From the NCBI RefSeq assembly GCF_000263715.2, contig NZ_CM001514.1, positions 4,343,674 through 4,407,673 on the forward strand: a stretch of 64,000 nt of DNA, written 5' to 3'. The first letter of the stretch is position 1. Every line of letters starts with the position of its first letter. Source of the DNA: Pseudomonas synxantha BG33R (lineage in GTDB: Bacteria; Pseudomonadota; Gammaproteobacteria; Pseudomonadales; Pseudomonadaceae). Below the pieces are notes generated by a model. It ran no database searches. It had not been told where the DNA came from and saw nothing but the letters and a program-made list of their open reading frames with translations. The position numbers and the translations under genes are program-made. Below are positions 8,640 to 17,189 of the stretch, piece after piece.

Positions 8640-9575
8640 TTATCGACGGCGCTTTTCATACAGTTTGGGCTCACCCGGCGGCCGGCTCTTGAAACGGCGA
8701 TGGGTCCACAGGTATTGCTCGGGGCAATCGCGTACCGAGGCTTCGACCCATTGGTTGATGCGCAGGCAGTCGATTTCGTCGGTTTCACCCGGAAAATCGG
8801 TCAACGGTGGATGGATCACCAATCGGTAACCGCTGCCATCGGCCAGGCGCTCCTGGGTGAACGGCACCACCAACGCCTTGCCCAGGCGTGCGAACTTGCT
8901 GGTAGCGGTGACGGTAGCTGCCTGGATACCGAACAGCGGCACGAAGATGCTTTGCTTGGCGCCGTAATCCTGGTCCGGTGCGTACCAGATGGCCCGCCCG
9001 GCACGCAGCAGCTTGAGCATACCGCGCACGTCGTCGCGCTCCACGGCCAGGGAATCGAGGTTATGGCGCTCACGACCACGGCGCTGGATAAAATCGAACA
9101 GCGGGTTGCCATGCTCGCGGTACATGCCATCGATGGTGTGTTTCTGCCCCAGCAGCGCCGCGCCGATTTCCAGGGTGGTGAAGTGCAGGGCCATCAGGAT
9201 CACGCCCTTGCCTTCCAAGTGTGCCTGCTTGAGGTGCTCCAGCCCTTCGACATGGGCCAGTCGCGCCAGGCGCGGCTTGGGCCACCACCAACTCATGGCC
9301 ATTTCAAAAAAGGCGATACCGGTGGAGGCAAAGTTTTCCTTGAGCAAGCGTTTGCGCTCCTGCACGGATTTTTCCGGGAAGCACAGCTCAAGGTTACGCG
9401 CCGCGATACGGCGGCGATCGCCAGCCACGCGGTACATGCCCGCACCCAGCAGGCGACCAATGGTCAACAACGCCCGGTACGGCAACTGGGTGACCAGCCA
9501 CAGCAGGCCGAGCCCCAGCCATAGCAGCCAAAAACGCGGGTGAAGAAATACAGCTCGAAAACGCGGGCGATCCAT
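8640..9575 (-). CDS. lpxL: Lipid A late acyltransferase (LpxL/HtrB family)
   Basis: This 311-aa inner-membrane enzyme should transfer a lauroyl-type chain to lipid A. Evidence is the single N-terminal hydrophobic helix ([14 protein letters not shown]), the catalytic HX4E motif H131-FTTL-E136, and the conserved DQDYG segment ([18 protein letters not shown]). The frame extends to 9596, but [15 protein letters not shown] at 9575 is the start usual for pseudomonad homologues. It is divergent from minC, as in P. aeruginosa, where an htrB gene adjoins minCDE. Confidence 0.9.
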   Translation of the reverse strand: MDRPRFRAVFLHPRFWLLWLGLGLLWLVTQLPYRALLTIGRLLGAGMYRVAGDRRRIAARNLELCFPEKSVQERKRLLKENFASTGIAFFEMAMSWWWPKPRLARLAHVEGLEHLKQAHLEGKGVILMALHFTTLEIGAALLGQKHTIDGMYREHGNPLFDFIQRRGRERHNLDSLAVERDDVRGMLKLLRAGRAIWYAPDQDYGAKQSIFVPLFGIQAATVTATSKFARLGKALVVPFTQERLADGSGYRLVIHPPLTDFPGETDEIDCLRINQWVEASVRDCPEQYLWTHRRFKSRPPGEPKLYEKRRR

Positions 9576-9694
9576 TACAGATTCCGGTAAAGACAAGGGC
9601 CGCGCATTCTACAACGGTTCGACTCGGCTTGCGGCGGGTGAGTGTTCTCGTTATAAGTCTCGACACTTTTCGTGACAAGCCGCTTTCGCCGACC

Positions 9695-10432
9695 ATGAGC
9701 CAAACCGAACCGCTAGACCAAGATCCCGTGTTCCAGCTAAAAGGCAGCATGCTCGCCATTACCGTGCTGGAACTGGCGCGCAATGACCTTGATGCCCTGG
9801 ACCGCCAACTGGCCGCCAAGGTTGCCCTGGCGCCGAACTTTTTCAACAACGCCCCGCTGGTGCTGGCGCTGGACAAGCTGCCGGCCGGCCAGGGCGTGAT
9901 TGATTTGCCCGGGCTGATGCGCGTGTGCCGCTCCCATGGCCTGCGCACCCTGGCGATTCGTGCCAGCCGCATCGAAGACATTGCCGCCGCCATCGCCATT
10001 GAACTGCCAGTACTGCCTCCGTCCGGTGCCCGCGAGCGTCCCTTGGAACCGCTGGTCGGTGAAGAGAAGAAAAAACCGGAAAAACCACCCGAGCCTGCGA
10101 TCAAGCCGACAAAGATCATCACCTCGCCGGTACGCGGCGGGCAGCAGATTTACGCCCAGGGCGGCGACCTGGTGGTGATCTCCTCGGTCAGCCCCGGGGC
10201 GGAACTTCTCGCCGATGGCAACATCCATGTATACGGCCCGATGCGCGGACGTGCCCTCGCCGGCATCAAGGGTGATACCAGAGCACGGATTTTCTGCCAG
10301 CAGTTGACCGCTGAGCTGGTTTCCATCGCGGGTCAGTACAAGGTTTCCGAAGATTTGCGCCGCGATCCACTGTGGGGGGCTTCGGTACAGGTCAACCTGT
10401 CGGGCGATGTGTTGAACATCATCCGGCTTTAA
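9695..10432 (+). CDS. minC: Septum site-determining protein MinC
   Basis: This 245-aa protein inhibits FtsZ assembly away from midcell. The N-terminal MinC_N domain ([17 protein letters not shown]...) is followed by a Lys/Pro-rich linker (about residues 120-140). The C-terminal beta-helix carries [33 protein letters not shown] and ELVSIAGQY, the MinD-binding half. The frame opens at 9629, but the ATG at 9695 ([14 protein letters not shown]) fits the family. minD follows after an unusually long 199-bp gap that contains a hairpin. Confidence 0.95.
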   Translation: MSQTEPLDQDPVFQLKGSMLAITVLELARNDLDALDRQLAAKVALAPNFFNNAPLVLALDKLPAGQGVIDLPGLMRVCRSHGLRTLAIRASRIEDIAAAIAIELPVLPPSGARERPLEPLVGEEKKKPEKPPEPAIKPTKIITSPVRGGQQIYAQGGDLVVISSVSPGAELLADGNIHVYGPMRGRALAGIKGDTRARIFCQQLTAELVSIAGQYKVSEDLRRDPLWGASVQVNLSGDVLNIIRL

Positions 10433-10497
10433 CGGATACTGCCGCATTTTCCAAGCATCTCTAGACTCTGATAGCAAAGCGAAACCGGCAAGACTTG

Positions 10498-10553
10498 TGT
10501 AGGAATATTTGGAAGTTGGTGTCTCCCTACGGAAACACCATCTTTTTCCTACA
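10498..10553 (+). other. Two-tier hairpin between minC and minD
   Basis: Perfect 8-bp outer arms TGTAGGAA (10498-10505) and TTCCTACA (10546-10553) enclose a second perfect 6-bp stem, TGGTGT (10517-10522) with ACACCA (10535-10540). It is seen directly. It may be an mRNA-processing or stability element, or a small dispersed repeat. Confidence 0.6.
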
Positions 10554-10631
10554 AAGGCTGTCCGCCTGCAGCGAGTTTCAAGAGATGTTTTTCAGGGACC
10601 GAAAGTCCTTTTTCCTTAGGGGTGAAACACC

Positions 10632-11444
10632 TTGGCCAAGATTCTCGTGGTTACATCCGGCAAGGGTGGTGTGGGTAAGACCACCACCAGCGCCGCTATC
10701 GGTACCGGCCTCGCACTGCGCGGCCACAAGACAGTCATCGTCGACTTCGACGTCGGTTTGCGTAACCTCGACCTGATCATGGGCTGCGAACGCCGCGTGG
10801 TGTACGACTTCGTCAACGTGGTGAACGGCGAAGCCAACCTGCAACAGGCCCTGATCAAGGACAAGCGCCTTGAGAACCTGTATGTACTGGCCGCCAGCCA
10901 GACCCGCGACAAAGACGCGCTGACCAAGGAAGGCGTGGGCAAGGTTCTCGCCGAGCTCAAGGAAACCTTCGAATACGTGGTGTGCGATTCCCCGGCCGGT
11001 ATCGAAACCGGTGCTCACCTGGCGATGTACTTCGCCGATGAAGCCATCGTGGTGACCAACCCGGAAGTTTCCTCGGTACGTGACTCGGACCGTATGCTGG
11101 GCCTCTTGGCCAGCAAGTCCAAGCGCGCCGAAGAAGGCCAGGACCCGATCAAGGAGCACCTGTTGCTCACCCGCTACAACCCGGAACGCGTCAACAATGG
11201 CGAGATGCTCGGCGTTGAAGACGTGAAGGAAATCCTCGCCGTGACCCTGCTGGGCGTGATTCCGGAATCCCAGGCCGTGCTGAAGGCATCCAACCAGGGC
11301 GTGCCGGTGATTCTTGACGACCAGAGCGACGCCGGCCAGGCGTACAGCGATGCCGTCGATCGCTTGCTGGGCAAGACCGTGGAACACCGCTTCCTCGATG
11401 TCAAGAAGAAGGGATTCTTCGAGCGTATCTTTGGAGGCAACTAA
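10632..11444 (+). CDS. minD: Septum site-determining ATPase MinD
   Basis: This 270-aa ParA/MinD ATPase recruits MinC to the membrane and oscillates under MinE control. It shows the deviant Walker A motif GKGGVGKTT (residues 10-18), the DFDVGLRNLDLIMGCERR segment, DSPAGIE, and the C-terminal amphipathic membrane-targeting sequence KKGFFERIFGGN. The start is TTG at 10632, preceded by AGGGGTG. It ends 3 bp before minE. Confidence 0.97.
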   Translation: MAKILVVTSGKGGVGKTTTSAAIGTGLALRGHKTVIVDFDVGLRNLDLIMGCERRVVYDFVNVVNGEANLQQALIKDKRLENLYVLAASQTRDKDALTKEGVGKVLAELKETFEYVVCDSPAGIETGAHLAMYFADEAIVVTNPEVSSVRDSDRMLGLLASKSKRAEEGQDPIKEHLLLTRYNPERVNNGEMLGVEDVKEILAVTLLGVIPESQAVLKASNQGVPVILDDQSDAGQAYSDAVDRLLGKTVEHRFLDVKKKGFFERIFGGN

Positions 11445-11447
11445 ACA

Positions 11448-11702
11448 ATGAAATTTCTCGACTTCTTTCGCGCCAACAAAAAGCCAAGTACCGCGTCGGT
11501 AGCGAAAGAGCGTCTACAGATCATCGTGGCGCACGAACGCGGCCAACGCAGCACGCCGGATTATCTGCCAGCCTTGCAGAAGGAACTGGTCGAGGTGATC
11601 CGCAAGTACGTCAATATCGGCAACGATGACGTGCATGTCGCTCTGGAAAATGACGGCAGCTGCTCGATTCTGGAACTCAATATCACCCTGCCCGATCGTT
11701 GA
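11448..11702 (+). CDS. minE: Cell division topological specificity factor MinE
   Basis: This 84-aa protein has the N-terminal membrane-binding helix [12 protein letters not shown], the anti-MinCD segment around [17 protein letters not shown], and the C-terminal dimerisation beta-strands ([20 protein letters not shown]). It stimulates MinD ATPase and confines MinCD to the poles. A ribosome-binding site, GGAGG, lies inside the end of minD, so the two are coupled. Confidence 0.97.
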   Translation: MKFLDFFRANKKPSTASVAKERLQIIVAHERGQRSTPDYLPALQKELVEVIRKYVNIGNDDVHVALENDGSCSILELNITLPDR

Positions 11703-11720
11703 TCGAAAGGGCGGTCGCCA

Positions 11721-11770
11721 CGGCGGCTCGATCACCTTGATCCTTCGGGAACCAGGTGGGCGAGCCGCCG
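11721..11770 (+). other. Stem-loop between minE and rluA
   Basis: CGGCGGCTCG (11721-11730) pairs perfectly with CGAGCCGCCG (11761-11770), with an additional CACCT/AGGTG inner pairing. No clear U-tract follows, so it is a weak terminator candidate or an RNA structure in the minE-rluA transcript. Confidence 0.5.
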
Positions 11771-11795
11771 TTGGCGTTTGTTACGAGGCTGTTTA

Positions 11796-12431
11796 ATGCC
11801 GCTGTCCAATATACATATCCTGCATCAGGACGACGCTGTCCTGGTGGTGAACAAGCCAACCCTGCTGCTCTCGGTGCCTGGCCGCGCCGACGACAACAAG
11901 GACTGCCTGATCACCCGCCTGCAGGAAAACGGCTACCCCGAAGCCCGTATCGTCCATCGCCTGGACTGGGAAACCTCGGGGATCATCCTGCTGGCCCGGG
12001 ACGCCGACACCCATCGCGAGCTGTCCCGCCAGTTTCACGACCGTGAAACCGAAAAAGCCTACACCGCCCTGGCCTGGGGCCAACCGGAACTGGACAGCGG
12101 CAGCATCGACCTGCCGTTGCGCTACGACCCGCCGACCAAGCCCCGCCATGTGGTCGACCACGAGTTCGGCAAGCACGCCCTGACCTTCTGGAAAGTGCTG
12201 GAGCGTTGTGGCGACTGGTGCCGCGTGGAACTGACGCCGATCACCGGGCGCTCGCATCAGTTGCGTGTGCATATGCTGTCCATCGGGCATCCGTTACTGG
12301 GTGATGGCTTGTATGCCCATGAACAAGCGTTGGCTGCCTGGCCGCGGCTGTGCCTGCACGCAAGCATGCTCAGTTTCACCCATCCACAAAGCGGCGAGCG
12401 CTTGCGCTTCGAGTGCCCTGCCCCCTTTTAA
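11796..12431 (+). CDS. rluA: RluA-family pseudouridine synthase
   Basis: This 211-aa enzyme isomerises specific uridines in 23S rRNA and certain tRNAs. The catalytic motif II, VHRLDWETSG, contains the nucleophilic aspartate, followed by RELSRQF and ITGRSHQLRVHM (motif III). It lacks an N-terminal S4 domain, as RluA itself does. The start ATG at 11796 gives MPLSNIHILHQDD, the length of the P. aeruginosa orthologue, which also sits directly after minCDE. Confidence 0.92.
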   Translation: MPLSNIHILHQDDAVLVVNKPTLLLSVPGRADDNKDCLITRLQENGYPEARIVHRLDWETSGIILLARDADTHRELSRQFHDRETEKAYTALAWGQPELDSGSIDLPLRYDPPTKPRHVVDHEFGKHALTFWKVLERCGDWCRVELTPITGRSHQLRVHMLSIGHPLLGDGLYAHEQALAAWPRLCLHASMLSFTHPQSGERLRFECPAPF

Positions 12432-12447
12432 GCTGCGAACACGGGTA

Positions 12448-12543
12448 AATGTGGGAGGGGGCTTGCCCCCGATGGCGGAGTGTCAGTCACTGTATTTGCT
12501 CACTGACACACCGCAATCGGGAGCAAGCCCCCTCCCACATTTG
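12448..12543. repeat. REPIN: two inverted REPs (GTGGGAGGGGGCTTGC class)
   Basis: Arms AAATGTGGGAGGGGGCTTGC and its complement close a structure with an additional inner inverted repeat, TGTCAGT (12481 onward)/ACTGACA. It lies between rluA and apeB, both on the + strand. Confidence 0.9.
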
Positions 12544-12602
12544 TTCTGTGCACTTCTGGCCATCGAACGGTAAACTCCGCGCATTGCTGTCTGGAGCTAT
12601 TT

Positions 12603-13892
12603 ATGCGCGAAGCGTTGAATCAAGGCCTGATCGACTTCCTCAAGGCCTCCCCTACTCCTTTTCATGCCACTGCGGCCCTCGCCCAGCGCCTGGAAGCGGC
12701 CGGTTACCAGCGTCTCGACGAGCGCGACACCTGGGCCACCGAGGCCAATGGTCGCTATTACGTGACCCGCAACGACTCCTCGATCATCGCCTTCAAGCTC
12801 GGTCGCCACTCGCCGTTGCAGGGCGGCATCCGCCTGGTCGGCGCCCACACCGACAGCCCGTGCCTGCGGGTCAAGCCCCAGCCTGAGCTGCAACGCCAGG
12901 GCTTCTGGCAGTTGGGCGTGGAAGTCTACGGCGGTGCGCTGCTGGCGCCGTGGTTCGACCGCGACCTGTCCCTGGCTGGCCGCGTCACCTTCCGCCGCGA
13001 CGGCAAGGTCGAAAGCCAACTGATCGACTTCAAGCTGCCGATCGCCATCATTCCCAACCTGGCCATTCACCTGAACCGTGAGGCCAACCAGGGTTGGGCG
13101 ATCAATGCCCAGACCGAGCTGCCGCCGATCCTTGCGCAATTTGCCGGTGACGAACGCGTGGACTTTCGCGCCGTGCTCACCGAGCAGTTGGCCCGCGAGC
13201 ATGGGCTGAACGCTGACGTGGTGCTCGACTACGAGCTGAGCTTCTACGACACCCAAAGCGCGGCGGTCATCGGCCTCAATGGCGATTTCATCGCCGGTGC
13301 GCGCCTGGACAACCTGCTGTCGTGCTACGCCGGCCTGCAAGCCTTGCTGACCAGCGAGACCGACGAAACCTGCGTGCTGGTATGCAACGATCACGAAGAA
13401 GTCGGCTCCTGCTCAGCCTGCGGCGCCGATGGCCCGATGCTGGAGCAGACCTTGCGGCGCCTGTTGCCTGAAGGTGATGAGTTCGTACGCACCATTCAGA
13501 AATCACTGCTGGTATCGGCGGACAACGCCCACGGCGTGCACCCCAACTACGCCGAGAAGCATGACGCCAACCACGGCCCGAAACTCAATGCCGGCCCGGT
13601 GATCAAGGTCAACAGCAACCAGCGCTACGCCACCAACAGCGAAACTGCCGGGTTCTTCCGCCACCTGTGCATGGCCGAAGAAGTGCCGGTACAAAGCTTT
13701 GTGGTGCGCAGTGACATGGGCTGCGGCTCGACCATCGGCCCGATCACCGCCAGCCACCTGGGTGTACGCACCGTGGATATCGGCTTGCCGACGTTTGCCA
13801 TGCACTCCATTCGAGAGCTGTGCGGCAGCCATGACCTGGCGCATCTGGTGAAGGTGCTGGGGGCGTTTTATGCGAGCCGCGACCTGCCCTGA
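12603..13892 (+). CDS. apeB: M18-family aminopeptidase ApeB
   Basis: This 429-aa metallo-aminopeptidase of family M18 removes N-terminal residues, often acidic ones, in the cytoplasm. Metal and catalytic segments visible are [44 protein letters not shown], and near the C-terminus [14 protein letters not shown] and [14 protein letters not shown]. The length matches the family. The P. aeruginosa homologue occupies the same position after rluA. Confidence 0.93.
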   Translation: MREALNQGLIDFLKASPTPFHATAALAQRLEAAGYQRLDERDTWATEANGRYYVTRNDSSIIAFKLGRHSPLQGGIRLVGAHTDSPCLRVKPQPELQRQGFWQLGVEVYGGALLAPWFDRDLSLAGRVTFRRDGKVESQLIDFKLPIAIIPNLAIHLNREANQGWAINAQTELPPILAQFAGDERVDFRAVLTEQLAREHGLNADVVLDYELSFYDTQSAAVIGLNGDFIAGARLDNLLSCYAGLQALLTSETDETCVLVCNDHEEVGSCSACGADGPMLEQTLRRLLPEGDEFVRTIQKSLLVSADNAHGVHPNYAEKHDANHGPKLNAGPVIKVNSNQRYATNSETAGFFRHLCMAEEVPVQSFVVRSDMGCGSTIGPITASHLGVRTVDIGLPTFAMHSIRELCGSHDLAHLVKVLGAFYASRDLP

Positions 13893-13914
13893 TTTGACCG
13901 GCAAAATGTGATCG

Positions 13915-13948
13915 AAATGTGGGAGGGGGCTTGCTCCCTCCCACATTT
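13915..13948. repeat. Collapsed REP hairpin after apeB
   Basis: AAATGTGGGAG and CTCCCACATTT are exact arms around a GC-rich loop. It belongs to the same class as 7369-7460 but is reduced to a single hairpin. It may terminate apeB transcription. Confidence 0.85.
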
Positions 13949-14045
13949 GGTTAGATGTACTGCCAAACTGACTTGTATCACCTGCACTTCCTGCAATCGC
14001 GCCTAGACTTGTCAAAACTTCCACTGCGACAAGGCTATTGCTCCC

Positions 14046-14222
14046 ATGATTTCAATGTCCTCGTTCCACGCCATGCTTATCCCCATCGTGATCGGCATGA
14101 TCATGCTCGCGGTCGGCTTCAACTTTCGCGATAAGCCCCTCGGCGTGTTCGGCATGTGGATTGGTATGCTGCTGATCCTGGGCACCGTGGTCTACAAGAT
14201 CCTCGCCAAACTGGCGCAATGA
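14046..14222 (+). CDS. Small membrane protein of unknown function (58 aa)
   Basis: The reading frame ATG 14046 to TGA 14222 encodes two hydrophobic helices, FHAMLIPIVIGMIMLAVGF and GMWIGMLLILGTVVYKIL, separated by a short polar loop FRDKPLG. A second ATG at 14055 (MSSFHAML) could be the true start. A small hypothetical gene is found after the apeB homologue in P. aeruginosa too. No function can be assigned; two-helix inner-membrane topology is predicted. Confidence 0.72.
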   Translation: MISMSSFHAMLIPIVIGMIMLAVGFNFRDKPLGVFGMWIGMLLILGTVVYKILAKLAQ

Positions 14223-14294
14223 CAAATGCGCTCGCATTGGGGATAGCGGCCTCGTACACTCGGTCAATTCGTTGCTTTGAAGGTTGACCGCCTC

Positions 14295-16472
14295 GTGCTT
14301 TCCCGTCTGTTTGCCCTGCCCTGCTACCTGCTGATCGCCCTGCTCACGCTGCTGCCGCTGTCATCCGCCCAAGCCGTAGGCTTGCCCGGAATGCTGGGTG
14401 GTTCCAGCAAGACCCAACCCCAGGCTGAAGTGCCCCTGGGGCAGTCGCTGGACGAGGTGATCAAGACCCTCGAAAACGACCAACAGCGCACCCAGCTGCT
14501 GAGCGACCTGAAAAAGCTGCGCGCCGCCACGCAAAAGGCCCAACCCGCGACAGAGCAAGGTGTGCTCGGGTTGATCGGCAGCACGCTGTCGGGCTTTGAA
14601 CAGCAGTTTTCCGGCGCCGACAGCCCATTGGGGCGCTGGTCCAATGAAGTCGACCTGGCCAAGGATGAACTGGGCGCGCTGATGCTGCCGGCCAACGAAT
14701 GGCTGCCGATCATCTTTGGTTTTGCCGTGATCCTGGCAGTGTGGAGCCTGCTGGCCGCCGCGCTGATCTGGCTCAGCCACCGGGTACGCGAGCGTTTCGG
14801 CCTGCCCGAAGAGTTGCCGCAACACCCGCGCACCTGGGACATGCTGCGCTTTGCCCTGCGCAAGCTGGGCCCCTGGTTGATCGCCCTGGTGATCACGGTT
14901 TACCTGAGCTACGCCCTGCCTTCCTCCCTGGGCAAATCCCTGGCGATGGTGCTGGCTTATGCCTTGGTGGTCGGCACCTGTTTTTCGGCAATCTGCGTAA
15001 TTGCCTTCTCCGTACTCGACGGCCCGCACCGCCACCGCGCCCTGTATATCCTGCGTCATCAGGCGTTCCGCCCGCTGTGGTGGATCGGCAGCTTCGCCGC
15101 CTTCGGTGAAGCCTTGAGCGATCCGCGCCTGGTCGAGGCGCTCGGCCAGCACCTGGCCCACACCGCCGCAACCGTGGCCAATGTAATGGCGGCGCTGTCC
15201 ACCGGCGTATTTATCCTGCGTTTCCGCCGACCGATTGCACACCTGATCCGCAACCAGCCGCTGTCGCGCCGCCTGACCCGCCGCGCCCTCACCGACACCC
15301 TGTCGATCATCGGTACCTTCTGGTACATCCCGGCCTTGCTGCTGGTAGGTATTTCACTGTTCGCGACCTTCCTGTCGGCCGGCGACACCAGCACTGCGCT
15401 GCGCCAGTCGCTGCTGTGCACGGTGCTGCTGGTGTTGTGCATGGTGATCAACGGCCTGGTGCGCCGCCACGCCCTCAAGCCGCAGCGCGGGCACAAACGC
15501 CATGCGCTGTACTCCGAACGCCTCAAAGGGTTTGTCTACACCCTGGTGCACCTGGTGGTGTGGCTGGCGTTCATCGAGTTGGGGCTACGGGTGTGGGGCC
15601 TGTCGATGATTCGCTTTACCGAGGGTGACGGCCATGAAATAGCCGTGAAGCTGTTCGGCCTCGGTGGCACCTTGCTGTTCGCCTGGCTGATCTGGATCCT
15701 CAGCGACACCGCCATCCACCACGCCCTGACCCGCTCACGCAAAGGCCTGGCCAACGCGCGTGCGCAAACCATGATGCCGCTGATCCGCAACGTGCTGTTC
15801 GTGACCATCTTCATCATCGCCGCCATCGTGGCCCTGGCGAACATGGGCATGAACGTCACCCCATTGCTGGCCGGTGCGGGTGTGATCGGTATCGCCATCG
15901 GCTTTGGTGCGCAGTCGCTGGTAGCGGACTTGATCACCGGCTTGTTCATCATCATCGAAGACTCCCTGGCCATCGACGACTACGTGGACGTCGGCGGCCA
16001 CCTGGGTACGGTGGAGGGCCTGACCATCCGCACCGTGCGCCTGCGCGATATCGACGGCATCGTGCACACCATCCCGTTCAGCGAGATCAAGAGCATCAAG
16101 AACTACTCCCGAGAGTTCGGCTACGCGATCTTCCGGGTGGCAATCCCCTACAACATGGAAATCGACGACGCGATCAAGCTGATGCGCGATGTCGGCCACG
16201 CCATGCGCAACGACCCGCTGCAACGCCGCAATATCTGGTCGCCACTGGAGATCCAGGGCGTGGAGAGTTTCGAGTCCGGCAGCGCGATCCTGCGCGCACG
16301 CTTCAAGACCGCGCCGATCAAGCAGTGGGAAGTCTCGCGAGCGTTCAACCTCTCGCTCAAGCGGCACCTGGATGAAGCCGGGCTCGACCTGGCAACGCCG
16401 CGCTTGAGTGTGCAGGTAGTGACGGCAGGCAGCGTGCAGGAAAAGGACCCGCAACCCAACACAACGCTGTAG
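14295..16472 (+). CDS. Large MscS-family mechanosensitive channel (YbiO-like)
   Basis: This 725-aa inner-membrane protein starts with a signal-like segment (MLSRLFALPCYLLIALLTLLPLSSAQA). A periplasmic helical region (about 30-140) and roughly eight membrane helices follow. The MscS pore and beta-domain are at about 515-600: NMGMNVTPLLAGAGVIGIAIG, FGAQSLVADLITGLFI and DSLAIDDYVDVGG. The size resembles E. coli YbiO. I prefer GTG at 14295, which has GAAGG 10 bp upstream, over TTG at 14277, which has none. It would relieve turgor on osmotic downshock. Confidence 0.88.
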   Translation: MLSRLFALPCYLLIALLTLLPLSSAQAVGLPGMLGGSSKTQPQAEVPLGQSLDEVIKTLENDQQRTQLLSDLKKLRAATQKAQPATEQGVLGLIGSTLSGFEQQFSGADSPLGRWSNEVDLAKDELGALMLPANEWLPIIFGFAVILAVWSLLAAALIWLSHRVRERFGLPEELPQHPRTWDMLRFALRKLGPWLIALVITVYLSYALPSSLGKSLAMVLAYALVVGTCFSAICVIAFSVLDGPHRHRALYILRHQAFRPLWWIGSFAAFGEALSDPRLVEALGQHLAHTAATVANVMAALSTGVFILRFRRPIAHLIRNQPLSRRLTRRALTDTLSIIGTFWYIPALLLVGISLFATFLSAGDTSTALRQSLLCTVLLVLCMVINGLVRRHALKPQRGHKRHALYSERLKGFVYTLVHLVVWLAFIELGLRVWGLSMIRFTEGDGHEIAVKLFGLGGTLLFAWLIWILSDTAIHHALTRSRKGLANARAQTMMPLIRNVLFVTIFIIAAIVALANMGMNVTPLLAGAGVIGIAIGFGAQSLVADLITGLFIIIEDSLAIDDYVDVGGHLGTVEGLTIRTVRLRDIDGIVHTIPFSEIKSIKNYSREFGYAIFRVAIPYNMEIDDAIKLMRDVGHAMRNDPLQRRNIWSPLEIQGVESFESGSAILRARFKTAPIKQWEVSRAFNLSLKRHLDEAGLDLATPRLSVQVVTAGSVQEKDPQPNTTL

Positions 16473-16480
16473 CCCCACAG

Positions 16481-16795
16481 GTAACCACAATGCGAAGCGA
16501 GCCGCTCTTGATCTGCTTTTGATCTGAGGCGCCCCGTTAAACCACGCTGGCCGAACGCAGGCTTGAATCCGTGGGTAACCCGGCAGGACGCCGGGTTAGC
16601 CGCCCCGCGCCATGGATGGCGCGTGGCGGCGGCCCACGGATTCAAGCCGGAGTGAGGGCACACCGAGCATTAGCGAGGTGCCGAGTGGTGGGGCAAGAGC
16701 GTTTTGCTTACTTTTGCGCTCTTTTCAAAAGTGAGCCGCTGTAAGAGCGGAACCAACAGTGGCCGTTACCCAAACAACGGATATGTACTCGGTAT
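16481..16795. repeat. Long structured intergenic repeat, copy 1 (315 bp)
   Basis: This copy aligns along its whole length with 56539-56870. The shared frame runs from GTAACCAC through GCGAAGCGAGCCGCTCTTG, GGCGCCCCGTTAAACCACGC and CACACCGAGC to GGATATGTACTCGGTAT. It contains an outer stem with perfect 16-bp arms (GGCTTGAATCCGTGGG/CCCACGGATTCAAGCC) enclosing two hairpins, TAACCCGGC/GCCGGGTTA and GCCGCC...GGCGGC. Downstream hairpins are GCTTACTTTTG/CAAAAGTGAGC and CCGCT/AGCGG. It lies between convergent genes. A degenerate REP (about 16820-16867) follows it; nothing else is seen in 16473-16882. Confidence 0.85.
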
Positions 16796-16882
16796 GATCC
16801 AACATCCTGGTCGGCCCTGAGGCCGCCATCGGGGGCAAATCGAATCGTCGCACCGCCCCTCCCACATTGGATCAATGGTGAA

Positions 16883-17107
16883 TCAGTTAGTCAGTGCAAC
16901 AGCGTCCATCTTCTGGCGCAAGCTCAACGGACGCATGTCCGTCCACACTTCCTCGATATACGCCAGGCACTCCTTCTTCATGCCACTCTTGCCCACAGTA
17001 CGCCAGCCTTCAGGCACAGCCTTGTAGTCAGGCCAGATCGAATACTGCTCTTCGTGGTTGACCACTACCTGAAACAGGATGTCGTCGCGGTCAAATACTG
17101 AGGTCAT
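16883..17107 (-). CDS. mbtH: MbtH-like NRPS accessory protein
   Basis: This 74-aa protein belongs to the MbtH family, small partners that bind and activate NRPS adenylation domains. The signature is visible as [10 protein letters not shown], then PEGWR and the C-terminal W.DMRPLSLR. The open frame reaches 17203, but [14 protein letters not shown] at 17107 is the family start. It lies 82 bp downstream of pvdH on the same strand, so it probably shares the PvdS-dependent promoter. Its expected clients are the pyoverdine synthetases such as PvdL. Confidence 0.93.
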   Translation of the reverse strand: MTSVFDRDDILFQVVVNHEEQYSIWPDYKAVPEGWRTVGKSGMKKECLAYIEEVWTDMRPLSLRQKMDAVALTN

Positions 17108-17189
17108 TGCTGTTCTCCATCGCTCAACGGCTGGCTGCGCACCACGCGCAGCGCTGATATCTGTAGAAACGTACCAGGCACCGCAAAAA

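Noticed and set aside
16497..16663. Minus-strand frame through the long repeat (part of 16148-16663)
   Set aside because: The translated sequence arises from the palindromic repeat and the end of the MscS-family gene. Stem complementarity explains conservation better than coding.
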